A stretch of DNA of 64,000 nucleotides, taken from Kutzneria viridogrisea. GTDB lineage: Bacteria; Actinomycetota; Actinomycetes; Mycobacteriales; Pseudonocardiaceae. The translations under genes were made by a program, and so were the position numbers. The stretch lies in assembly GCA_014138725.1 (NCBI GenBank), contig JACJID010000002.1, positions 696,001 to 760,000 on the forward strand. Direction: 5' to 3'. Position 1 is the stretch's first letter. Every line of letters starts with the position of its first letter. Below are positions 36,717-44,600 of the stretch, piece by piece. Under the pieces are notes generated by a model. The model was not told the DNA's origin. It saw only the letters and a list, made by a program, of their open reading frames with translations, and did no database searches.

Positions 36717-38140
36717 GCAGGGAAGACGGAACCGGCCCCGGGTTCGGTTGCACCCATGTCCGAGGGAAGCGAGACGATCCACCGGGTGTCGGCGCGCGGG
36801 CGCAGGTAGAGCAGCCAGTACAGGGCGGCGGCCACCAGCACCACGCCGACGACCAGCAGGTCAGCGACCGACTGCACGCCGAGCACGTAGATCAGCACGG
36901 CGGACACGGCGATGGGCACGGCGGGCCACAGCGGCATGCGCCACGCGGGGCGGTGCCGGTGCTTGCGGCCGCGCACGGCCAGCGCCGCCAGCGACACGGA
37001 CAGGTAGAGCGCGACCACCGCCACGCCGGTGACCCCGTTGAGCGTGGCCACCGGGACGAAGCACAGCGCGGCCCCCGGTAGGCCGACCACCAGCGTGGCC
37101 ACCCACGGGGCGTCGAACCTCCTGCTGACCACGCCCAGCGCGCGGTTGACCGGTTCGGGCCAGGCGCGGTCGCGGGCCGAGGCGTAGAGCACCCGCGAGT
37201 TCTGGATGACCATGACCACGCAGGCGTTGACGATGGCCGCCGCGATGCAGAGGCTGATGAAGGCGCCGACCTCGGGCGTGCTCCAGCCGGACACCAGCGC
37301 GGACAGGTCGCCCGCGGCCAGGGTGTCGGCGTCGGGTGCGCCCAGGATGATCGCCACGACCGGCACCAGCACGACGAGCCCGCCGATGGCCAGGGTCGCC
37401 AGCACGGTGCGGGACACCGTCCGGCGCGGGTTGTCCAGTTCCTCGGACAGGTACACGGCGGTGGTGAAGCCCTGCAACACGAACAGGGCGACGGCCAGTC
37501 CGGCGATGATCGCCAGCGGGGCGACGAGATCGGCACCGGCCGTGGGCTGCAACAGCACGCTGACCGGCTTGTTGGCGTGGCCGAAGCCGAGCACCGCGAC
37601 CACGGCGGCGGCCACCACCTCCACGACCAGGAACACGCCGGTGATCCAGGCGTTGGCACGCAGGTTGAGCAGACCCGTGACGGTGGCCAGCAGCAGCACC
37701 AGCCCGCCCGCGACCGGCCCGCTCACCTGCACGACCGGGCTCAGGTAGGCGCCGACCCCGATCGCCATGATCGGCGGGATGATCATGACCACGACCAGCG
37801 ACACCGCGAAGGCCAGCCAGCCAGCGAACCGCCCGGTGAGCGTGCCGAGCATGGCGTACTCCCCGCCCGCGCTCGGCACCAGCGTGCCCAGTTCCCCGTA
37901 GCAGAGCGCGATGCCCACGCAGAGCAGCCCGGCCAGGGCGATGGTCAGCGCCGTGCCGGTGCCCAGCGAGCCGAACAGCGGGGGCACGATCACGAACAGG
38001 GAGGAGGCCGGGGTCATGCAGGTCAGCGTGAGCAGCGTGCCGCCGATGACCCCGATCGACCGGGTGAGCGGTCGCGGTCCCCGCTGACCGGGTCCGGTCT
38101 GCCCAGTGGTGGTGCCCGTGGTTAACGCCGTCTCCGACAT
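36713..38140 (-). CDS. APC-family amino-acid permease
   Basis: A 475-residue membrane protein with about 12 transmembrane segments. It begins RPLTRSIGVIGGTLLTLTCMTPASSLFVI and contains LGTLVPSAGGEYAMLGTLTGRF and FVLQGFTTAVYLSEELDNPRRTVSRTV, hallmarks of the amino acid-polyamine-organocation family. Substrate unknown. Its 3' end overlaps the second lipoprotein gene. Upstream is a 644-bp repeat-rich region and no obvious enzyme partner. Confidence 0.88.
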   Translation of the reverse strand: MSETALTTGTTTGQTGPGQRGPRPLTRSIGVIGGTLLTLTCMTPASSLFVIVPPLFGSLGTGTALTIALAGLLCVGIALCYGELGTLVPSAGGEYAMLGTLTGRFAGWLAFAVSLVVVMIIPPIMAIGVGAYLSPVVQVSGPVAGGLVLLLATVTGLLNLRANAWITGVFLVVEVVAAAVVAVLGFGHANKPVSVLLQPTAGADLVAPLAIIAGLAVALFVLQGFTTAVYLSEELDNPRRTVSRTVLATLAIGGLVVLVPVVAIILGAPDADTLAAGDLSALVSGWSTPEVGAFISLCIAAAIVNACVVMVIQNSRVLYASARDRAWPEPVNRALGVVSRRFDAPWVATLVVGLPGAALCFVPVATLNGVTGVAVVALYLSVSLAALAVRGRKHRHRPAWRMPLWPAVPIAVSAVLIYVLGVQSVADLLVVGVVLVAAALYWLLYLRPRADTRWIVSLPSDMGATEPGAGSVFPA

Positions 38141-38314
38141 GCCGCAGCCTCCGCACCCCAGTCAGCCATCCGTGTGACGCATAGAACACGAGCGTTTTAG
38201 TCGCGTCAAGGCATCTGGACAACGGATTTCGTATTGACTACGGGTTTGAGCGGCGGAAACAGTGCCGGTTTGGGGGGTGGGGGTGAGTGGGCGGCTTGCG
38301 TGACGGGGTGGGCT

Positions 38315-38388
38315 TGGCGCGACGGGGCGGGCCTGGCGGTGCGGGCCTGGCGCGACGGGGCGGGCCTGGCGGTGCGGGCCTGGCGCGG
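38315..38388. repeat. 33-bp tandem repeat, 2.2 copies
   Basis: The unit beginning TGGCGCGACGGGGCGGGCCT occurs perfectly at 38315-38347 and 38348-38380, and its first 8 bases recur at 38381-38388. Confidence 0.85.
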
Positions 38389-38393
38389 CCGCC

Positions 38394-38440
38394 GCGAAGG
38401 TGGCTTTCACTGCGCTGGGCGCGGCGAATGGTCCTTTCGC
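38394..38440. repeat. Degenerate palindromic repeat (class C)
   Basis: GCGAAGGTGGCTTTC is imperfectly mirrored by GAATGGTCCTTTCGC around 38417. It resembles the 55-bp palindromes in style but is shorter and has other end sequences. Confidence 0.45.
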
Positions 38441-38473
38441 AGCGTGTTCTTGGCGGTGTCGGGGGCTCGGCGA

Positions 38474-38528
38474 TGTCATGAAGGTGCCCTTCACGACGGT
38501 GAACGTCCTGAACGGCACCTTCATGGCA
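38474..38528. repeat. 55-bp palindromic repeat, class A copy 3
   Basis: It starts TGTCATGAAGGTGCCCTTC, centres near 38501 on GGTGAACG, and ends GGCACCTTCATGGCA. Same length as the copies at 10.9 kb. Confidence 0.85.
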
Positions 38529-38571
38529 TGGCGGCACGGGCCCAGATCCGGCTCGCCGAGCTACGGGCCCA

Positions 38572-38626
38572 TGTCCCAAAGGTGCCCTTCGCGACGCTGA
38601 ATGCCCCAAACGGCACCTTCATGACG
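38572..38626. repeat. 55-bp palindromic repeat, class A copy 4
   Basis: It starts TGTCCCAAAGGTGCCCTTC and ends CGGCACCTTCATGACG, 98 bp after copy 3. That offset is nearly the same as between copies 1 and 2 (99 bp). Confidence 0.8.
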
Positions 38627-38784
38627 GTGGGAGCGGGGTGTCCACAGGCGCCGAGTTGTCCACATGTGGATCTTGGGCAAGATCAACTGTCGGGGGTGGG
38701 CGGTAGACTGGTGACGGGGACGCCCCCAGGGAGTGGCGGGGGATTGTCACCAGGTAGAGCGCAGATCCGCCGCCGTGATGGGGC

Positions 38785-39372
38785 TCAGAGGTCGAGCAGT
38801 GCGACCGGGTCGAAGCTGACCGGGAAGGGCTCGGTGATCTCGAAGAGGTCGCCGGTGTGCGCCAGCGCGACCTGCTCGTACTCGCCGTCCACCAGCCGGA
38901 AGAAGCGCAGGGTGGCGGTCCGGGTGCGCAGGCTGACCTCGCCGTGCAGGTAGAACGGGATGCCCGCCTGGGCGCAGAGCAGCGGCTTGTCGACCCGGTC
39001 GCGGGTGACGCTGGACGGGGACACGAACTCACCGACGAGCACGGCGTCCCCGGCGTCCGCCCAGACGTCGGGGATCGGCGAGCGCATCACGGTCAGGTCG
39101 GGCTGGATCCAGCGTTGCGGGGTCATCCGCAGGTTGACCGTGGTGTAGATCCGGAGCCCGGCGGCACGGGCGGCGGGCTTGAGCAGCCCGCGCATCTCGT
39201 CGGCCGCGTAGACGTTCGGCCCCGCCTCGTAGGGACTCACGACCAGCTTTCCGTCGACGCACTCGTACTTGGCCGGCGGAAGGCCGGGGTCGGGGAGGTA
39301 CCGCTCGGCCAGGTCGGTGGTCCAGAGCCCGGCCAGATCGGTGATCGGATCGAACGTGACAGCCAGCGACAC
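38785..39372 (-). CDS. Uma2-family (DUF820) putative nuclease
   Basis: A 195-residue protein of the PD-(D/E)XK-like Uma2 family. Visible motifs are KYECVDGKLVVSP near the N-terminus, RWIQPDLTVMRSP (Asp), VLVGEFVSPSSVTRDRVDKPLLC (Glu, then the conserved S/P pair and Lys), and AGIPFYLHGEV. Such proteins are numerous in cyanobacteria and filamentous actinomycetes and are predicted DNases, but their function is unproven. Starts GTG behind GAGGAGGTGA. A single gene with no partner. Confidence 0.85.
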   Translation of the reverse strand: MSLAVTFDPITDLAGLWTTDLAERYLPDPGLPPAKYECVDGKLVVSPYEAGPNVYAADEMRGLLKPAARAAGLRIYTTVNLRMTPQRWIQPDLTVMRSPIPDVWADAGDAVLVGEFVSPSSVTRDRVDKPLLCAQAGIPFYLHGEVSLRTRTATLRFFRLVDGEYEQVALAHTGDLFEITEPFPVSFDPVALLDL

Positions 39373-39443
39373 GAGCCATCACCTCCTCGTCCCGCCCATG
39401 GTACTGCCCGCAGCGATGCCCCAGTCTACGGGAAAACGGGTGA

Positions 39444-40586
39444 TCAGGAGCCTGTCACGGCCCCGAGTGCGAGCCGGATCGCCTCCAGCCGGGCCCGCGA
39501 GGCCAGCCCCGCGTGGTAGACGTGCAGCTCGCTGGCGCCCGCTTCCACGTACCCGCGCCACTCCTGGGCCAGCGCCACCGAGTCCACCGCCCGCGGCGGC
39601 AGCGCCAGCACGTAGGCCGCCACGCGGTGCTCCCCGGCCAGCGCGCGGATCGCCGCCGTCCCGGCCTGGGGCCCCGGCCAGCAGGTCACCGTCAGCACGT
39701 CCACGTCCGCGCCGACACCGCCCGCCACGGTCGCGAACGGGCCGGTCGCCCACTCCTCGGCGTTGGCGTGCACCACGACCCGCGCCTGCGGAGCCAGTTC
39801 CCGGACCCGGGCCACCAGCCGGGCCCGCAGTTCACGGCTCAGCCCGGTGCGCACGGCGGCCACGGGCTCGGCGAGCCGCTCCCCCAGCGCGGCCCGCACG
39901 CTGTCCGCCTTGCCGTCCACCCCGCAGCGCACGGCCGCACGCAGTTCTGCCACGTCGACCCCGGCCTCGGCGTAGCGCGCCTGGCAGGCCGTGCAGAAGC
40001 AGAGCGAGAGCAACTGCTGCTGCACCGGGGTCCAGTCAGTGCCGTCGGTCTTCTCGTGGTGCCCGCCGTGCACGAAACCCAGTGGGCCACAGGCTTCCAG
40101 CACCACACCGTCGATCTGTCCACTTCGGACGATCTCGCTGACCAGCGTGTCGCAGTACTCGGCCACCTCGGGCTGCGCGGGGCACAGCGCGTACGGGTAG
40201 GAGTCCCCGAACGCGTTGCGCACCACCAGGTCCGGGCACTGGTCGCCGAGACGGCTGGAGTGGGTCAGCACGATCCAGGCGTAGACCGGCAACCCGGCCG
40301 CGCGCAGCTCGTCCGCAGCGGCGCCGAACGAGTTGTCACCGTCCACCCAGGACGGTTGCGCGGGCACGAGTCGCCTGCCACGCCAGGCTTGTTCCCGGAC
40401 CGGGACGTACAGCGCGGCGTGGCGCGCGTCGACGAGCCGGTGCTCCGGGTGCAACGGGGTCGCCGCCCGCACGGTGTGGTACGAGGCCGCCAGCGCCACG
40501 GCGTCCACACCGAGCCCGGCGATCCGCGCGGCGGCCTCCGGGTCGCCGACCAGGTCCCACGGATAGGCGTGCGCGATGGTGGTCAC
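39444..40586 (-). CDS. Uncharacterised TIM-barrel-like protein of the uronate cluster
   Basis: A 380-residue cytosolic protein without a signal peptide. Strand/helix alternation and the phrases TTIAHAYPWDLVGDPEAAA, GLPVYAWIVLTHSSRLG, GVVLEACGPLGF and RVVVHANAEEW suggest a glycoside-hydrolase-like (beta/alpha)8 barrel, in which the Glu of VLEACG and others could be catalytic. A CFCTACQ cysteine pair follows. No family recognised. GTG 40586 overlaps the gudD stop (GTGA), so it is co-translated with glucarate dehydratase and probably belongs to uronate/aldarate use. It could be a lactonase, epimerase or intracellular glycosidase; I cannot tell which. Confidence 0.6.
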   Translation of the reverse strand: MTTIAHAYPWDLVGDPEAAARIAGLGVDAVALAASYHTVRAATPLHPEHRLVDARHAALYVPVREQAWRGRRLVPAQPSWVDGDNSFGAAADELRAAGLPVYAWIVLTHSSRLGDQCPDLVVRNAFGDSYPYALCPAQPEVAEYCDTLVSEIVRSGQIDGVVLEACGPLGFVHGGHHEKTDGTDWTPVQQQLLSLCFCTACQARYAEAGVDVAELRAAVRCGVDGKADSVRAALGERLAEPVAAVRTGLSRELRARLVARVRELAPQARVVVHANAEEWATGPFATVAGGVGADVDVLTVTCWPGPQAGTAAIRALAGEHRVAAYVLALPPRAVDSVALAQEWRGYVEAGASELHVYHAGLASRARLEAIRLALGAVTGS

Positions 40587-41842
40587 CACCGGGGTAGCTT
40601 CCTCTCGTAGCTGGGGTCGAAGCGCTGCATGTAGCCGGTGTCGTCCCGGTCGCGCAGCCCGCAGTCCAGGTAGCGCTGGTGCGCGAGGGCGAGGGCGTCG
40701 GGGTCCAGTTCCACCCCGAGTCCCGGCGTGGTCGGCACCGGCACGGCACCGTCCACGAAGGACAGTGCGCCGGGCAGCACCACGTCGTCGGCAGCGTTCC
40801 ACGGGTAGTGCGTGTCGCAGGCGTAGTCCAGGTTCGGGGTGGCCGCGGCGAGGTGGGTCATCGCGGCCAGGCTGATGCCCAGGTGCGAGTTGGAGTGCAT
40901 GGACAGGCCGATGCCGAAGGTCTGGCAGATCGCGGCAAGCTGCCGGGATCGGGTCAGCCCGCCCCAGTAGTGGTGGTCCGACAGCAGGACCTGGATCGCG
41001 TCGCGGGCCACGGCGGGCGCCAGGTGCTCGTAGGACACCACGCACATGTTGGTGGCCAACGGGATTCGCACCCGCTCGGAGACCTGGGCCATGCCCGCGA
41101 TCTCCGCCGTGGGGTCCTCCAGGTACTCCAGCAGCCCGCCCAGTTCCTCGGCCACCTTCACCGAGGTGTCCACGCTCCACGCCGCGTTCGGGTCCAGCCG
41201 CAGCGGGTGCGCCGGGAACGCCTCGCGCAGGGCGCGAATCGCCGCGATCTCCTGCTCCGGCGGGAAAACCCCGCCCTTGAGCTTGATCGAACCGAAGCCG
41301 TACCGGTCGATCAGCGTCCGCGCCTGGTCCACGATGCCGATCGGGTCGATGGCCTCGCCCCACTCGTCGGGCTCGTGGCCGGGGTGGCCCGCCCACTTGT
41401 AGAACAGGTACGCGCTGTACGGGACCCGGTCCCGGATCGCGCCGCCGAGCAGGTCGGACACCGGCCGACCCAGGTGCTTGCCCTGGATGTCCAGGCAGGC
41501 CACCTCGAACCCGGAGAAGACCCGGTCCACCGTGCCACCGGAGGAGATCGTGCCGGTCAGCCCGTGCCGGTCCGAACCGGTGACGCCGCCGAGCGCGTCG
41601 GCCACCGCGGCGTGCATGGCGTTGAGCGCGTACACGTCCAGCCCCAGCAGGGCGGGCACCACCTTGCGCATCCGCTCCAGGTGGCCGGAGTCCCCGTAGG
41701 TCTCGCCGAGACCGGTCAGCCCCTCGTCGGTGCGCACCTGGATGATCGTGCGCAGCGCCCAGGGTTCGTGCACGCCAACGGAGTTGAGCAGCGGCGGGTC
41801 GCGGAACGCGATCGGGGTCAGCTCGATGTCGGTGATCTTCAT
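40583..41842 (-). CDS. gudD: Glucarate dehydratase (enolase superfamily)
   Basis: The 419-residue Mg-dependent enzyme dehydrates D-glucarate to 5-dehydro-4-deoxyglucarate. The enolase-superfamily barrel shows the KxK acid/base pair in GFGSIKLKGGVFPP, metal ligands in RLDPNAAW and later acidic strands (EDPTAEI), GudD-typical LATNMCVV, and the catalytic histidine in GLSMHSNSHLGISLA. It sits between kdgD (4-bp ATGA overlap upstream) and the TIM-barrel gene, so all three form one translationally coupled operon. Confidence 0.93.
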   Translation of the reverse strand: MKITDIELTPIAFRDPPLLNSVGVHEPWALRTIIQVRTDEGLTGLGETYGDSGHLERMRKVVPALLGLDVYALNAMHAAVADALGGVTGSDRHGLTGTISSGGTVDRVFSGFEVACLDIQGKHLGRPVSDLLGGAIRDRVPYSAYLFYKWAGHPGHEPDEWGEAIDPIGIVDQARTLIDRYGFGSIKLKGGVFPPEQEIAAIRALREAFPAHPLRLDPNAAWSVDTSVKVAEELGGLLEYLEDPTAEIAGMAQVSERVRIPLATNMCVVSYEHLAPAVARDAIQVLLSDHHYWGGLTRSRQLAAICQTFGIGLSMHSNSHLGISLAAMTHLAAATPNLDYACDTHYPWNAADDVVLPGALSFVDGAVPVPTTPGLGVELDPDALALAHQRYLDCGLRDRDDTGYMQRFDPSYERKLPRW

Positions 41843-42747
41843 CCGGCGGCCAGCTCCCGCCCGCGGGCCAGGATCTGGTCCAGCTCGGCCAGGTGCTGCT
41901 CGGAGGGGTCGGTCAGCGGCGGGCGGACCCCGCCGACGGCGAGCCCGGTGCGGGCCACGGCCGCCTTCACCAGGGACACGGCGTAACCGGGCACCTTGTC
42001 CCGCAACTCCACCAGCGGGCGGTAGAACTCGCGCAGCAGCAGATCGGTGCGGGCCGTGTCGCCCCGCACCACCGACTGGTAGAAGGCCAGCGAGATCTCC
42101 GGGGCGAAGCAGAACACCGCCGAGGAGTACAGGTGCACGCCGATGCCCTTGTAGGCGGGCACGGTCATCTCGGCGGTGGGCAGCCCGTTGAAGAACTGGA
42201 AGGGCTTCTCGCCGACCGCGGCGCGCACCGACAGCACGATGCGCTGCATCAGGTCCAGGTCGCCGAGCCCGTCCTTGAAGCCGATCACGGTGGGCAACTG
42301 CGCCACCTCGGCGGCGGTTTCCGGGGTGAACACGGCGTTGTTGCGCTGGTAGACGATCACCGGGAGGTCGGTGGCGGCCACCGCGGCACGCACGTACTCG
42401 ACCAGTCCGGCGGCCGGGCAGCCCACCAGGTAGGGCGGGAGCAGCAGCAGACCGTCGGCCCCGGCGCGCTGCGCGGCCCTGGCGAAGGCGGCGGCCAGCG
42501 GCGCGGAGCCGCCGACCCCGGCGAACACCGGCACGCGGCCTGCCGTGGCCTCGACGGCGACCCGGACCGCGCGCTCGAACTCCCCGGGCTCCAGCGCGTG
42601 GAACTCGCCGGTCCCACAGGCCACGAACACCCCGCCGGGACCCGCGGCCACACCGTGTTTGACGTGCTCGGCGAGCACGTCAAGGGCCACCTCCCCGTCC
42701 GGGGTGAACGGGGTCACCGGGAAGAACAGCACTCCATCCAGTTGCAT
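41839..42747 (-). CDS. kdgD: 5-dehydro-4-deoxyglucarate dehydratase
   Basis: A 302-residue DapA/NAL-fold Schiff-base enzyme that converts 5-dehydro-4-deoxyglucarate to 2,5-dioxopentanoate, CO2 and water. It begins MQLDGVLFFPVTPFTPDG, with the conserved tyrosine in PVIVYQRNNAVFT and the Schiff-base lysine in VIGFKDGLGDL. An N-terminal extension of 19 codons was rejected because MQLDGV matches the family start. First gene of the minus-strand operon, facing the iclR gene across 214 bp that contain a candidate operator. Confidence 0.93.
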   Translation of the reverse strand: MQLDGVLFFPVTPFTPDGEVALDVLAEHVKHGVAAGPGGVFVACGTGEFHALEPGEFERAVRVAVEATAGRVPVFAGVGGSAPLAAAFARAAQRAGADGLLLLPPYLVGCPAAGLVEYVRAAVAATDLPVIVYQRNNAVFTPETAAEVAQLPTVIGFKDGLGDLDLMQRIVLSVRAAVGEKPFQFFNGLPTAEMTVPAYKGIGVHLYSSAVFCFAPEISLAFYQSVVRGDTARTDLLLREFYRPLVELRDKVPGYAVSLVKAAVARTGLAVGGVRPPLTDPSEQHLAELDQILARGRELAAG

Positions 42748-42864
42748 CTGCCTGGCCTCGGATTCGCGTCGAGTGGGGCCCCGCGGGGCGGCGACCAGCG
42801 CCACCCCGCGGGGTTGTGAGACCTGACGACACCGCCGCCGTTAGTCGCCCGGCCCACGTCTAGG

Positions 42865-42903
42865 GTGTTCACATTTCTGAACCTCAGTCGTACTTGTGAA
42901 CAC
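42865..42903. promoter_or_regulatory. Candidate IclR operator
   Basis: GTGTTCACA (42865-42873) and TGTGAACAC (42895-42903) form a perfect 9-bp inverted repeat with a 21-bp centre, so the two half-sites lie about three helical turns apart, midway between kdgD and iclR. Confidence 0.6.
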
Positions 42904-42961
42904 TGCCTGCTGACTGTAAGAATCAACGGCACAACGTGTCAAGAGCCCGGGAGGAACACCG

Positions 42962-43753
42962 ATGTCGGAAGCAGTGGACGGGCCCGCGCCGACCCGGCCG
43001 GCCGCGGTCAAGTCGGCCGACCGCACGGTGGAACTGCTCGAGGTGATGTCCCGTTCGGAGCGCCAGCTCACCCTCACCGAGCTGCACAAGCAGCTGAGCT
43101 ACCCCAAGTCCAGCCTGTACATGCTGTTGCAGACCCTGGTCAGCCGGGGCTGGGTGGAGGTGGACCCGCAGCGCGGCACCTACGGCATCGGCGTGCGCGC
43201 GCTGCTCGTGGGAACCTCGTACCTGGACCACGATCCCGTTGTGCGCACGGCGATCCGCGTCATGGAGCAGGTGCGCCAGGAGATCAACGAGACGGTGCAC
43301 CTGGCGCGGCTGGACGGCTCGGACGTGGTGTACCTGGCCAGCCGCGAGTCCGAGCACCACCTGCGCGTGGTGTCCCGCGTGGGCAGGCGGCTGCCCGCGC
43401 ACGCCACCTCGCTGGGCAAGGCCGTGCTGGCCCAGCGCGACCGCGCCGAGGTCGAGGCCCTGCTGCCCGAGCACCTGGACCCGTTGACCCCCAACACCGT
43501 CACCGAGCACGAGGCCCTGCACGAGCAGCTCGCGCGCTTCCGCTCGGAGGGCTACGCGCACGAGCGCGAGGAGAACACCCCCGGGCTGGGCTGCTACGCC
43601 GTGGCACTGCCCTACCGCAACCCGGTGATCGACGCGATGAGCTGCTCGGTCCCGGTGGCCCGGCTCGACCCCGAGCACGAGCGGCAGATCGTCGCCGCCC
43701 TGCTCACCGCCGCACGCACCGTCACCGAAGTGCTGCGCCAGTTCGGCCGCTGA
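42962..43753 (+). CDS. IclR-family transcriptional regulator of uronate genes
   Basis: The 263-residue regulator has an N-terminal winged helix (SADRTVELLEVMSRSERQLT, then LTELHKQLSYPKSSLYMLLQTL) and a C-terminal effector-binding IclR domain (NETVHLARLDGSDVVYLASR, RLPAHATSLGKAVLA, GLGCYAVALPYRN). It lies between the divergent catabolic arms, so it probably represses both and is released by a uronate or aldarate. ATG 42962 follows GGGAGGAA. The udh gene begins 22 bp downstream. Confidence 0.9.
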   Translation: MSEAVDGPAPTRPAAVKSADRTVELLEVMSRSERQLTLTELHKQLSYPKSSLYMLLQTLVSRGWVEVDPQRGTYGIGVRALLVGTSYLDHDPVVRTAIRVMEQVRQEINETVHLARLDGSDVVYLASRESEHHLRVVSRVGRRLPAHATSLGKAVLAQRDRAEVEALLPEHLDPLTPNTVTEHEALHEQLARFRSEGYAHEREENTPGLGCYAVALPYRNPVIDAMSCSVPVARLDPEHERQIVAALLTAARTVTEVLRQFGR

Positions 43754-43775
43754 CCTGACAGAGAGGCCCCACCCC

Positions 43776-44600
43776 GTGTCCCACCGCATCCTGATCACCG
43801 GCGCCGCCGGTGTCGTCGGCACGCTGATGCGTCCCAGACTCGCCGCGCCCGGCCGCACCCTGCGGCTGCTCGACATCGCCGAGCTGCCCCCGGCCGGAGA
43901 TGGCGAGCAGGTCGAGCTGGTGCGCGCCTCGGTCACCGACCAGGCCGCGATGCAGGCCGCCTGCACCGGGGTGGACGCCGTGATCCACCTGGGCGGGCAC
44001 AGCCTGGAGCAGCCCTGGGAACAGATCCTGGACGTCAACATCAACGGCACGCACACCGTGCTGGAGGCCGCGCGTCGGGCCGGAGTACCCCGGGTGGTGC
44101 TGGCCAGCTCCAACCACGCCGTGGGCTTCGAGCCGCGCGGCGATGCGGAGGCGGCCGACGACCTGTTCCCGCGCCCGGACACGTACTACGGCGTGAGCAA
44201 GGTGGCCATGGAGGCGCTGGGCAGCCTGTACGCCGACCGGTACGGGCTGGAGGTGATCGGCGTGCGGATCGGCTCCTGCTTCGAGCGGCCCAAGGACGTG
44301 CGCATGCTGGCCACCTGGCTCTCCCCCGACGACGGCGCCCGCCTGTTCGAGGCCTGCGTGTCCGCCCCGCACAAGGGTTTCACGCTGGTGTGGGGTGTGT
44401 CGGACAACACCCGCCGCTGGTTCAGCCTGGACGGGGCGCGGGCATTGGGGTACGAGTCCCTGGACAACTCCGAGGTGTTCGCGGCGGAGGTCATCGCCGA
44501 GCACGGCGAGCCCGCCCCGGACGGCCCGGAACTGAACTACATCGGCGGCGCCTGGGTCACCTCGGCCTGGGACACCGCCGTGAAGGAGGCTGGGCAGTGA
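43776..44600 (+). CDS. udh: Uronate dehydrogenase (SDR)
   Basis: The 274-residue NAD-dependent short-chain enzyme oxidises D-glucuronate/galacturonate to the aldaro-lactone. It starts VSHRILITGAAGVVGTLMRP (GxxGxxG) with an acidic residue after the second strand (LLDIAE) for NAD. The UDH-typical VLASSNHAVGF supplies the serine, and the catalytic dyad is in DTYYGVSKVAME (YxxxK). GTG start after GAGAGGC. It is coupled to the next dehydrogenase by a GTGA overlap. Confidence 0.92.
   Translation: MSHRILITGAAGVVGTLMRPRLAAPGRTLRLLDIAELPPAGDGEQVELVRASVTDQAAMQAACTGVDAVIHLGGHSLEQPWEQILDVNINGTHTVLEAARRAGVPRVVLASSNHAVGFEPRGDAEAADDLFPRPDTYYGVSKVAMEALGSLYADRYGLEVIGVRIGSCFERPKDVRMLATWLSPDDGARLFEACVSAPHKGFTLVWGVSDNTRRWFSLDGARALGYESLDNSEVFAAEVIAEHGEPAPDGPELNYIGGAWVTSAWDTAVKEAGQ

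Larger units (their letters stand above)
38141..38784. other. 644-bp repeat-rich intergenic region
   Basis: No gene supported. It holds the APC promoter region on the left, a 33-bp tandem repeat (38315-38388), a degenerate palindrome (38394-38440), two 55-bp class A palindromes (38474-38626) and an A/T-richer spacer (38627-38700) downstream of the Uma2 gene. Confidence 0.7.
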
